Source: Micromonospora sp. CCTCC AA 2012012
Lineage (GTDB): Bacteria; Actinomycetota; Actinomycetes; Mycobacteriales; Micromonosporaceae
Reading direction: 5' to 3'
Length of the DNA: 64,000 nucleotides
NCBI RefSeq assembly: GCF_040499845.1
Contig: NZ_CP159342.1
Span: 4,774,001-4,838,000, forward strand
The notes below the pieces were generated by a model. That model saw only the letters and a list, made by a program, of their open reading frames with translations, made no database searches and had not been told where the DNA came from. The position numbers were made by a program, and so were the translations under genes. Of this stretch, positions 24,465 to 31,516 are shown in pieces. The number at the start of each line of letters is the position of its first letter. The stretch's first letter is position 1.

Positions 24465-25724
24465 TCAGGCGGGGCCGATGCCGATCACCACGTCGGTGAA
24501 CGTGGTCGACTCCCCCGCCCGGTACGCGGCGAAGCCGTACCCCCGGGTCAGCCGGGCCGCCCACTGCGGGTCCTTCTCGTACGACGTGCCGCCGACCGAC
24601 GCGCAGCCGGCCTGCCCGGCCAGCCCCTCGGCGAGACCGACCAGCGCGTAGTTGTAGAACACGTCGTCCGACGCGGGCACCGTGCACGGTCCGTCCACGG
24701 CGGTCACCGGCGCCTTGCCGGCGGCGACGACCACCCGCCATCCGTTGGCCCGGTAGGCGTCCCCGGCGGTGAGCCGGCTCCACCGCACGCCCTCGATGCC
24801 CCAGACGCCGCCGGTGTCGGTCACCCGGGCCCGGCGCAGGTCGAGCACGCTGACCCCGCGCTGGCCGAGCACCCGCAGCGACTCGCTGCGACCGCCGACC
24901 CCGGTCACCTCCAGCGCGGTGTTCTCGTCCAGGCCGAAGACGCGCGGGTGGTGGGTGTCCGAGGCGAGCCGGATCGACCGGGCCTCCCGACCCCGGCGGG
25001 AGAAGTGGGTGTCCAGCAGACCGGCGGTGAAGAAGCCGAAGCCACCCTTGGGCAGATAGCCGAGCACGTCCGCGTCGTCGAAGTAGCCCGGCTTCGCGCC
25101 GTCGCGCAGACCCGGCTCGGTGGAACCACCGGTGATCATGTCCCGGCCGGCCATGATCTGGGCGCCCGCGCTGGTGCCCGCGACGACCGCGCCGCCGCGC
25201 AGCTTCCGCCGCACCGCGGCCAGCGCCGCCGAGTCCCGCTGGGCCGTACCCCGGGTCATCGTGGTGACGTACCGGTACTGGTCGCCGCCGCCGAAGAAGA
25301 AGCCGCTCATCGAGTTGATCTGCGCGACGACCTTCGGGTCCTCGGCGGCACCCGGGTGGTCCAGGTCGATCGGGATCCACTGCGCGTCCGCCACCCCGTA
25401 GGAGGCGAAGAGCTTCGCATAGAAGTCGCCGTTGCAGACGCTGTTGTTGCAGTCCGCGGTGCCGGCGTCCGGGTCCTCGGCGGGGACCGGGGCACCGGCG
25501 GTGAAGATGCCGATCCGGGCCTTTCCGGGCCCACCGGCGAGCCGGACGATGTCGTCGTAGACCTCGGCGTTGTCGTCGGCGAGGGCACCGCCGACCAGCA
25601 CCAGGCTGCCACCGGCGCGGTGGTGGGAGGGGGTGGCCGAGGCCGGCGCGGCGGCGATCGGCACGCTCAGCGCGACCGCCGTACAGGCGCCGACCCCGAG
25701 GGTCAGCAGGCGGTTCAAGGGCAT
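24465..25724 (-). CDS. Secreted cyanophycinase-like S51 peptidase
   Basis: A 419-residue secreted serine hydrolase. The signal peptide ends near SATPS (residue 31). The core starts with GGSLVLVGGAL and includes FFFGGGDQYRYV (142-153), the nucleophile motif GTSAGAQIM (Ser185), a TGGST loop and LDENTAL (about 279), which are the cyanophycinase landmarks. The C-terminal 130 residues are an extra domain with two Cys. The GAGGAG site fits the ATG at 25724. Cyanophycinases release beta-Asp-Arg dipeptides; the export signal means it would act on polymer outside the cell. Confidence 0.87.
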   Translation of the reverse strand: MPLNRLLTLGVGACTAVALSVPIAAAPASATPSHHRAGGSLVLVGGALADDNAEVYDDIVRLAGGPGKARIGIFTAGAPVPAEDPDAGTADCNNSVCNGDFYAKLFASYGVADAQWIPIDLDHPGAAEDPKVVAQINSMSGFFFGGGDQYRYVTTMTRGTAQRDSAALAAVRRKLRGGAVVAGTSAGAQIMAGRDMITGGSTEPGLRDGAKPGYFDDADVLGYLPKGGFGFFTAGLLDTHFSRRGREARSIRLASDTHHPRVFGLDENTALEVTGVGGRSESLRVLGQRGVSVLDLRRARVTDTGGVWGIEGVRWSRLTAGDAYRANGWRVVVAAGKAPVTAVDGPCTVPASDDVFYNYALVGLAEGLAGQAGCASVGGTSYEKDPQWAARLTRGYGFAAYRAGESTTFTDVVIGIGPA

Positions 25725-25871
25725 GACTGCTCCTCACTGGAGACCGTGAGGGCGGGCCGGGGAGAGCGTACGACACCGGGGCGGCGGCGACAACGGTCCG
25801 CGTGGTTCACCCGTCGACTGCGGGGTACTGCCCTCGATGAGCCGATCCGACCGCACCGGTAAGGGGCACAG

Positions 25872-26471
25872 ATGAGCCACACGCAGAGCACGGGTCAGGA
25901 CGTCGTCGACGTCCTGATGGCCGACCACCGAGAGGTCGAGTCGATCTTCGTCGAGCTGGAGAGCCGGCAGGGCACCTCCGAGCACCGCCGGCAGCTCGCC
26001 GACGTGGTGATCGCCGAGCTGGTCCGCCACTCGGTCGCCGAGGAGGCGTACGTCTATCCGACCGCCCGCAAGACGCTGCCGGACGGCGACCAGATCGCCG
26101 ACCACGAGCTCACCGAGCACGCCGACGCCGAGCGGACCATGAAGGAGCTGGAGTCCCTCGACCCCTCCGAGCCCCGCTTCGACGAGCTGCTCAGCCACCT
26201 GACCGCCACCATCCGCCACCACGTCAAGGACGAGGAGAACGGCCTCTTCCCCCGGCTGCGCGCGGCGGTCGCCGCCGAGGAGCTGGTGGAGCTGGCCGGC
26301 AAGGTGCAGAAGGCCAAGAAGGCCGCACCGACCCGGCCGCACCCGGCCGCCCCGGACCACCCGCCGGCGAACAAGATGCTCGCCCCCGGCACCGGTCTGG
26401 TGGACCGGATGCGGGACGCCCTCAGCGGCCGACCCACCACGATGGAGGAGCTGCGCGCCAAGCAGTCCTGA
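25872..26471 (+). CDS. Hemerythrin (HHE) domain protein
   Basis: A 199-residue cytoplasmic protein. The N-terminal 150 residues form a hemerythrin-like four-helix bundle with iron-ligand His/Glu in LMADHREVESIF, LVRHSVAEEAYVYP, DHELTEHADAE and IRHHVKDEENGLFP. A Lys/Pro-rich linker and a short C-terminal helix (MEELRAKQS) follow. Such proteins bind a di-iron centre and may sense O2, NO or redox state. It stands alone, ended by a terminator. Confidence 0.9.
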   Translation: MSHTQSTGQDVVDVLMADHREVESIFVELESRQGTSEHRRQLADVVIAELVRHSVAEEAYVYPTARKTLPDGDQIADHELTEHADAERTMKELESLDPSEPRFDELLSHLTATIRHHVKDEENGLFPRLRAAVAAEELVELAGKVQKAKKAAPTRPHPAAPDHPPANKMLAPGTGLVDRMRDALSGRPTTMEELRAKQS

Positions 26472-26484
26472 CCCGTACGACCTC

Positions 26485-26519
26485 CGCCGGCCACGCCCCC
26501 GCCCGGGGCGTGGCCGGCG
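26485..26519. terminator. Bidirectional hairpin terminator
   Basis: CGCCGGCCACGCCCC (26485-26499) pairs perfectly with GGGGCGTGGCCGGCG (26505-26519), between the convergent hemerythrin and ferredoxin genes. Confidence 0.8.
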
Positions 26520-26602
26520 TCGGATCAGGGGGTCGGCGGGTGCTGGTCGAGCGGGCGCGCGAAGAAGGTCTCCAGCACCACCCGGTCTGCGGCTGGTGCG
26601 CC

Positions 26603-26845
26603 TCACCCCTCCGGTGCGATGCGCAGACCCTCCACGTCGGAGACCACGACCGCCTCCATCGGGCAGGAGTCGGCGGCGTCGAGCACCGCGTCGGCCGGGG
26701 CGACCTGCTCCTCGACCGGCCGCGACAGGCCGTCCACCAGGACGAAGTGCCGTGGCGCGACACCCGCGCAGATCCCCGACCCGATGCACCGGGTCGGATC
26801 CACGTGCAGTCGCCACTGCGGGTCGATCGGCTCCACCGCGCTCAC
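26603..26845 (-). CDS. Single-cluster ferredoxin, partner of the P450
   Basis: An 80-residue ferredoxin. CIGSGIC near residue 20 and DSCPMEAV near residue 61 give three canonical Cys, and the second position of the usual CxxCxxC motif is Gly, so a [3Fe-4S] cluster is expected, as in P450-reducing ferredoxins. GTG at 26845 overlaps the P450 stop codon (GTGA), so the two proteins are translationally coupled. It passes electrons from a reductase encoded elsewhere. Confidence 0.92.
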   Translation of the reverse strand: MSAVEPIDPQWRLHVDPTRCIGSGICAGVAPRHFVLVDGLSRPVEEQVAPADAVLDAADSCPMEAVVVSDVEGLRIAPEG

Positions 26846-28050
26846 CACCCCACCGGCATGGCGACCAGACCCCGCACCAGCAGGCCGCTCTTCCAGGTCA
26901 GCTCCGACTCGGGCACGGCCAGGTGCAGCCCCGGCGTACGGGCGAGCAGGGTCTCCAGCACGACCCGCAGCTCCATCCGGGCCAACTGGGCACCCACGCA
27001 GTGGTGCACGCCGTGCCCGAAGCCGACGTGCGGGTTGACCTCCCGGCCCAGGTCGAGCCGGTCGGCGTCGGGGAAGACCTGCTCGTCCCGGTTGGCCGAC
27101 GCGATGGAGACCACCACCGGCTCACCGGCGCGGACCAGCACCCCACCCAGCTCGACGTCCTCCAGCGCGTACCGGGGGAAGGCGGCGGACGCGCCGAGCG
27201 GGATGAAGCGCATCAGCTCCTCGACCGCGGTGGGCACCAGCTCCGGCTCGGCACGCAGCCGGTCCCAGGCGCCGGGGGTGGTCAGCAGGACGTACACCAT
27301 GTTGGGGATCTGGGTGACGGTGGTCTCGTGGCCGGCGGCGAGCAGCCCGGCCGCGAGGGTCACCACCTCCTCCTCGGTGAGCCGGTCGGCGTCCTCGTCA
27401 CGGGCCCGGACCATCGCGGTGAGCAGGTCGTCGGCCGGCTCCTCCCGCCGCCGCGCGATCAACCCCGCCATGTACGCCAGCAGGTTGTCGACGTACTGCT
27501 GGGCCAGCTCGGGCGCCAGCGAGGTGGTCGAGACGATCGCCTCGGACCAGGTGTGGAACCTGTCCTGATCGGACACCGGCACCCCGAGCAGGTCGCAGAT
27601 CACCCGGATGGGCAGCGGGGTGGCCAGGTGCGCCACCAGGTCGGCCGGGGGGCCGGCGGCGAGCAGACCGTCGACCAGCTCGTCGGCCACCGCCCGGGTC
27701 CGGGGACGCAGCTCGTCGACCCGACGGGCGGTGAACGCCTTCGCCACCAGCCGGCGCAGCCGGGTGTGGTCCGGCGGGTCCATCGCCAGGATGCCGGTCT
27801 CCTGCTGCCGGGGCGTGTTGCGCGGCTCGTCCCGGCCCACCGCCGCGGCCCGACTGAACCGGGGGTCGCCGAGCACCGTGCGCACGTCGGCGTGGCGGGT
27901 GGCGAGCCAGGCCGGTTCGCCGTACGGCAGTTGGACCCGGGTGAGGGGCTGCTCCCGGCGCAGGCGCGCGTAACGCGGATCCAACTCCAGACGGTCGGGA
28001 GTGCTGAACGGATAACGCTGCGGGATGGTCGCCTGGGATGTGTCGGTCAC
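26842..28050 (-). CDS. Cytochrome P450
   Basis: About 402 residues, a class I actinobacterial P450 (CYP105/107-like by appearance). The oxygen-activating I-helix motif is AAGHETT, ExxR is EELMR, and the heme loop is FGHGVHHCVG with Cys351. A ferredoxin follows in the operon but no reductase. GTG at 28050 gives the usual N-terminus (MTDTSQ); an upstream GTG at 28077 would add nine residues. The substrate cannot be read from the sequence and no biosynthetic genes adjoin it. Confidence 0.93.
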   Translation of the reverse strand: MTDTSQATIPQRYPFSTPDRLELDPRYARLRREQPLTRVQLPYGEPAWLATRHADVRTVLGDPRFSRAAAVGRDEPRNTPRQQETGILAMDPPDHTRLRRLVAKAFTARRVDELRPRTRAVADELVDGLLAAGPPADLVAHLATPLPIRVICDLLGVPVSDQDRFHTWSEAIVSTTSLAPELAQQYVDNLLAYMAGLIARRREEPADDLLTAMVRARDEDADRLTEEEVVTLAAGLLAAGHETTVTQIPNMVYVLLTTPGAWDRLRAEPELVPTAVEELMRFIPLGASAAFPRYALEDVELGGVLVRAGEPVVVSIASANRDEQVFPDADRLDLGREVNPHVGFGHGVHHCVGAQLARMELRVVLETLLARTPGLHLAVPESELTWKSGLLVRGLVAMPVGW

Positions 28051-28194
28051 CGGCTGGCTCGCTCTCGTCCACGGCACCGCCGCGCGGTGCGGGTCGACTC
28101 CGCACGACCCGACAGCGAGTCATGCCCCGAGTACGGATGGTAGCGAGAACGGTCGATGGAGGCCAGGGTCCATCCGGGTTCCGGTGCCCGGACA

Positions 28195-28237
28195 CACCGC
28201 TCCCGGGCCACCCGTCGGGTGACCCGGGAGCGCGGTG
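28195..28237. terminator. Hairpin terminator
   Basis: CACCGCTCCCGGGCCACCCG (28195-28214) pairs with a complementary arm at 28216-28237 with small mismatches. It lies just after the Rv0909-like gene stop and upstream of the P450 gene. Confidence 0.7.
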
Positions 28238-28240
28238 CTG

Positions 28241-28426
28241 TCAGCGGGGGTCGGTGTCGCCCTGACCCGTCCGCTGCTGCGCCATGTCGACGCCCTTATC
28301 GATCTGCTTGTCGTACTTGCCGCCGGTGCGCTGGTCGGCCATGTCGCCGGCCTTGTCCAGCCCCTGGTCGACCTGCTTGTCGTGGTCGTCCGCGAAGTCC
28401 TTGGCCTTGTCCATGAAGTCACCCAT
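28241..28426 (-). CDS. Rv0909-like small 'antitoxin' family protein
   Basis: A 61-residue hydrophilic protein starting MGDFMDKAKDFADDHDKQVD with the repeated pattern KAGDMADQRTGGKYDKQIDKG typical of the Rv0909/MT0933 family. The family is annotated as a toxin-antitoxin antitoxin on weak grounds; no toxin gene adjoins it here. It also resembles CsbD-type stress proteins in composition. The start has a good GGGAG site; 17 upstream codons in frame are unlikely to be used. Confidence 0.85.
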   Translation of the reverse strand: MGDFMDKAKDFADDHDKQVDQGLDKAGDMADQRTGGKYDKQIDKGVDMAQQRTGQGDTDPR

Positions 28427-28554
28427 GTCGCTTCTCCCTTCGTTACCTTTCTGCCTTCCCCCAGCCGGAAGGGACAAACGTTCCGGCGGGCACGACAGGG
28501 GGTGTCGGACTCCGGCCGGACGGGTACCGAGCGGCCACGATCGAGGAGGTCGAC

Positions 28555-29673
28555 GTGGGCGAGGACGGTGGCGGGCGGACGCCCGTGGTGGCGACGGGAC
28601 GGACCGCGACGGCGGGACCCCGGCAGACGTGGGCCGGCCTGCCCTGGCTGGTCCGGACGGCCGTGACGTGGAGCGCCTGCCTGGTGGTCGTGGTCATCGG
28701 ACTGTGGCTGCTGGGAAAGGTCGCGGTGCTGCTCGCGCCGCTGGCCATCGCGCTGGCCGGCACGCTCTTCCTCACCGCCCTGCTCGACCCGGTGCTGCTC
28801 CTGCTGCGCCGACTCCGGGTGCCGGCCGCGCCGGCCGCCCTGCTCACCATCCTGCTGCTGCTCGGCGTGCTGGTCGGGCTGGGTGTGCTGGTGTGGAACC
28901 TCACCGCGAGCCAGTTCGGGGAACTGAGCCAGCAACTCGACCAGGGACTGGCCCGCAGCCGCGACTTCGTCACCTCCACGCTGCCGGTGTCGGACGCCCA
29001 ACTGGACCGGTTGGTCCAGCAGACCCGCGACGGGCTCAGCGGCAGCGCACCCGACCCGGTCGGCGGGGCCCGCACCGCCGCCGAGGTGGCCGGATCGGTG
29101 CTGCTCGCGCTGGTGCTGCTCTTCTTCCTGCTCAAGGACGGCCGGTCGATGTGGCGCTGGGTGCTGGGGCGGACCACCGGTCCGAACCGGACGGTCGCCG
29201 CCGAGGCGGGCCGGGTGGGCTGGCGGACGCTCGGCTCGTACAGCCGGGGCACGATGCTCATCGCGGCGATCGACGCCATCGGCATCGGCCTGGCGCTGGT
29301 GCTGCTCGGGGTGCCGCTGGCCCTCCCGCTGGCGCTGATCACCTTCCTCGGCGGGTTCGTGCCGATCATCGGCGCGACGGTCGCCGGGGCGGTCGCGGTG
29401 CTGGTCGCGCTCGCCGCGAACGGTCCCACCACCGCGCTGCTGACGCTGGGCGCGGTGATCGCCGTCCAGCAGATCGAGGGCAACCTCCTGGAGCCCCTGA
29501 TCATGAAGCGTCAGGTGCAGCTCCACCCGGCGGTCATCCTGGTCGTGGTCACCGCCGGCACCCTGATCGCCGGCATCGCCGGCGCCTTCGTCTCGGTCCC
29601 GATCGCCGCCGTCACCTGGCGCGTGATCGACACCGTCCAGCGCCACCGCGAGGACCCCGCCCCCACCGTGTGA
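28555..29673 (+). CDS. AI-2E family membrane transporter
   Basis: A 372-residue protein with about seven to eight membrane helices and the family arrangement: two N-terminal helix pairs, a soluble segment (about 115-175, QFGELSQQLDQGL) and a C-terminal helix cluster with the motif FLGGFVPIIGATVAG and the conserved QQIEGNLLEPLIMKRQVQLHP. The family includes the E. coli AI-2 exporter TqsA and Na+/H+ antiporters; the substrate here is unknown. GTG at 28555 has a GGAGG site. Confidence 0.9.
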   Translation: MGEDGGGRTPVVATGRTATAGPRQTWAGLPWLVRTAVTWSACLVVVVIGLWLLGKVAVLLAPLAIALAGTLFLTALLDPVLLLLRRLRVPAAPAALLTILLLLGVLVGLGVLVWNLTASQFGELSQQLDQGLARSRDFVTSTLPVSDAQLDRLVQQTRDGLSGSAPDPVGGARTAAEVAGSVLLALVLLFFLLKDGRSMWRWVLGRTTGPNRTVAAEAGRVGWRTLGSYSRGTMLIAAIDAIGIGLALVLLGVPLALPLALITFLGGFVPIIGATVAGAVAVLVALAANGPTTALLTLGAVIAVQQIEGNLLEPLIMKRQVQLHPAVILVVVTAGTLIAGIAGAFVSVPIAAVTWRVIDTVQRHREDPAPTV

Positions 29674-29724
29674 TCCCGGGGTCGGCGGCGACGTGGACCT
29701 CCTCCACCGCCGCCAATCTCATGA

Positions 29725-30390
29725 TCAGCGTCGGAGGGCGGGGACGGGAAGGCGGGCGGCGAACCAGGCGGCGGCGTGGTCGGCGACCTGGTCGAGGGTG
29801 CCGGGTTCCTCGAAGAGGTGGGTCGCGCCGGGGACGATCCGCAGCTCGGCGACCTCGCCCAGCTCGGCCTGCGCCTGCTCGTTGAGCACGATCACCTCCT
29901 CGTCGAGGCCACCGACCAGCAGCAGCGTCGGCGCGCGTACCTCGGTGAGGGCCCGGCCGGCCAGGTCGGGCCGGCCACTCCGGGAGACCACCGCGCGCAC
30001 CCGGTCGGGCCGGGCGGCGGCGGCGACCAGGGCGGCGGCGGCACCGGTGCTGGCGCCGAAGAGGCCCACCGGCAGCGGGCCGAGGTCCGGGTCGCCGGCC
30101 ATCCAGTCGACGGTCGCGGCCAGCCGCTCGGCCAGCATCCCGATGTCGAACCGCAGCTCGGCGGTGCGCGCGTCCACCGCGTCCTCCGCCGGGGTGAGCA
30201 GGTCGACCAGCACGGTGGCCAGTGACCGGTCGTTGAGCACGTGGGCCACGGCCACGTTGCGCGGGCTGTGCCGGGAGCTGCCGCTGCCGTGGGCGAAGAG
30301 CACCACCCCGGCCGGCCGCTCCGGCAGGAACAGGTCCGCCGGCAGGCCGTCCGGGACCACCGGGATCGTCACCGCACGCGTACGCATCAT
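29725..30390 (-). CDS. Dienelactone-hydrolase-like alpha/beta hydrolase
   Basis: A 221-residue alpha/beta hydrolase. The oxyanion loop is LFAHGSGSSRHSPRN, the nucleophile motif is FGASTGAAAAL, the acid lies in LLVGGLDEEV and the His in IVPGATHLFEEPG. Proteins of this type are often fused or linked to phosphoribosyltransferases in actinobacteria; this one stands alone. ATG at 30390 (or 30387) follows GGAGGTTTCG; the frame runs further upstream into the divergent MerR promoter, so the longer form is rejected. Substrate unknown. Confidence 0.88.
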   Translation of the reverse strand: MMRTRAVTIPVVPDGLPADLFLPERPAGVVLFAHGSGSSRHSPRNVAVAHVLNDRSLATVLVDLLTPAEDAVDARTAELRFDIGMLAERLAATVDWMAGDPDLGPLPVGLFGASTGAAAALVAAAARPDRVRAVVSRSGRPDLAGRALTEVRAPTLLLVGGLDEEVIVLNEQAQAELGEVAELRIVPGATHLFEEPGTLDQVADHAAAWFAARLPVPALRR

Positions 30391-30437
30391 CGAAACCTCC
30401 AGCGCGCGCTTACCCGCCCGGCGGCCCGGTTCACCTG

Positions 30438-30468
30438 TTGCCTTGACGCCGACGGCAAGGTTTAGCGT
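30438..30468 (+). promoter_or_regulatory. MerR-type promoter with 19-bp spacer and dyad
   Basis: TTGCCT (30438-30443) and TAGCGT (30463-30468) are separated by 19 bp, the over-long spacing that MerR activators correct. The spacer holds the dyad CCTTGACGCCGACGGCAAGG (30441-30460). Confidence 0.6.
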
Positions 30469-30496
30469 GGCCGCAGAGGCGGGCGAGGGAGGTCGG

Positions 30497-30889
30497 ATGC
30501 GGATCGGTGAGCTGGCGGAACGTGCCGGCACGAGCACCCGGACGCTGCGCTACTACGAGACCCGCGGGCTGGTCCGGCCGGGCCGCTCCGCCAACGGCTA
30601 CCGCGTCTATGACGAGGCGGAGCTGCGGGTGGTGCACGAGATCCGGGCCCTGCTGGCGGTGGGTTTCGACCTGGACGACATCCGGCCCTTCGTGGCCTGC
30701 CTGCGCGCCGGCAACAGCTCCGGCGACGTCTGCCCCGACTCGGTGGCCGTGCTGCGCCGCAAGCTCGCCGAGGTGGACGACTATCTCGACCGGCTCGGCA
30801 CGGTCCGGCACCAGCTGCACGACCAACTCGCCCGCGCGATCGCCCACCGGGAGGAAACATGCCTCAGGACACGCACCAGAGCCGACTGA
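30497..30889 (+). CDS. MerR family transcriptional regulator
   Basis: A 130-residue regulator. The N-terminal winged helix (MRIGELAERAGTSTRTLRYYETRGLV) is followed by the dimerisation helix. Cys69, Cys78 and a C-terminal Cys near 124 could sense redox state or metal, though the exact CueR/ZntR metal loop is absent. GAGGGAGG precedes the ATG. It overlaps the thioredoxin-like gene by 31 bp and is controlled by the MerR-type promoter upstream, so it likely regulates its own operon. Confidence 0.9.
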   Translation: MRIGELAERAGTSTRTLRYYETRGLVRPGRSANGYRVYDEAELRVVHEIRALLAVGFDLDDIRPFVACLRAGNSSGDVCPDSVAVLRRKLAEVDDYLDRLGTVRHQLHDQLARAIAHREETCLRTRTRAD

Positions 30890-31206
30890 CCGCGGTCACC
30901 GACGAGACCTTCGCCGCCACGGTGCTGGCCAGCCCGGTCCCGGTGGTGGTCGACTTCTGGGCCGAGTGGTGCCCGCCCTGCCGCGCCGTCTCGATCCACC
31001 TGGCCGAGCTGGCCGAGGAGTTCGGGGACGCCCTGCGCTTCGTCACCCTCGACTCCGACGAGAACCCGCGGAGCACCCGGGCGTACCAGGTGATGTCGAT
31101 GCCGACGCTGTTGGTGTTCTCCGACGGGGAGGTGGTCGGCTCGATCGTCGGTTCCCGGCCGAAGAACCACCTGCGGCTGAGCTTCGCCCGACACCTGGAG
31201 GGGTGA
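30859..31206 (+). CDS. Thioredoxin family protein with WCPPC active site
   Basis: A 115-residue cytoplasmic thioredoxin. The active site is EWCPPC (Cys38, Cys41), and the cis-Pro loop is SMPTLLVF. Pro replaces the usual Gly in WCGPC, a change that generally shifts redox potential. It starts inside the 3' end of the MerR gene (GGGAGG site at 30848), which ties its expression to that regulator. It may act in a redox-stress response. Confidence 0.92.
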   Translation: MPQDTHQSRLTAVTDETFAATVLASPVPVVVDFWAEWCPPCRAVSIHLAELAEEFGDALRFVTLDSDENPRSTRAYQVMSMPTLLVFSDGEVVGSIVGSRPKNHLRLSFARHLEG

Positions 31207-31293
31207 GGCGGAGCCGTTTGCCCCCGGACCGATCGGGAAGCCGCAGGGTGACCCCACGGCGCGGCAGCGCCCCGACGGATCGCGAGGATCGCC

Positions 31294-31470
31294 ATGGCCA
31301 AGCGGGACAGGTCGCAGCAGCAGACCGCCGAGCGGGAACGGCACGAGGAGGACACCGAGCGCGGACGGGACTGGGCGGACGAGGCGGCCCAGGCCCGTAC
31401 CTCCGACGACCCGCGCACCACGTCGCCGCGGGACGCGGCCGGCCGGCCGTCCAACGGCCGCCAGTTCTGA
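31294..31470 (+). CDS. Small highly charged hypothetical protein (58 aa)
   Basis: A 58-residue protein beginning MAKRDRSQQQTAERERHEED and rich in Arg, Glu, Asp and Gln. It has no hydrophobic segment and is probably disordered or a single helix. GAGGATC lies before the ATG. Third-position G/C bias supports coding. I do not recognise a family. It ends at a strong terminator. Confidence 0.6.
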   Translation: MAKRDRSQQQTAERERHEEDTERGRDWADEAAQARTSDDPRTTSPRDAAGRPSNGRQF

Positions 31471-31478
31471 CGTACGCC

Positions 31479-31516
31479 AGCCGTCCCGGCCCGGTGCGGA
31501 CCGGGCCGGGACGGCT
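31479..31516. terminator. Strong bidirectional hairpin terminator
   Basis: AGCCGTCCCGGCCCGGT (31479-31495) pairs perfectly over 17 bp with the arm at 31500-31516. It overlaps the stop codon of the convergent GH65 gene. Confidence 0.85.

Noticed and set aside
26596..28143. Long plus-strand open frame opposite the P450 and ferredoxin
   Set aside because: Antisense shadow of two well-supported genes.
28241..28426. Toxin-antitoxin pair at the Rv0909-like gene
   Set aside because: No toxin gene lies next to it; neighbours are a P450 and an AI-2E transporter, so only the family name suggests an antitoxin.
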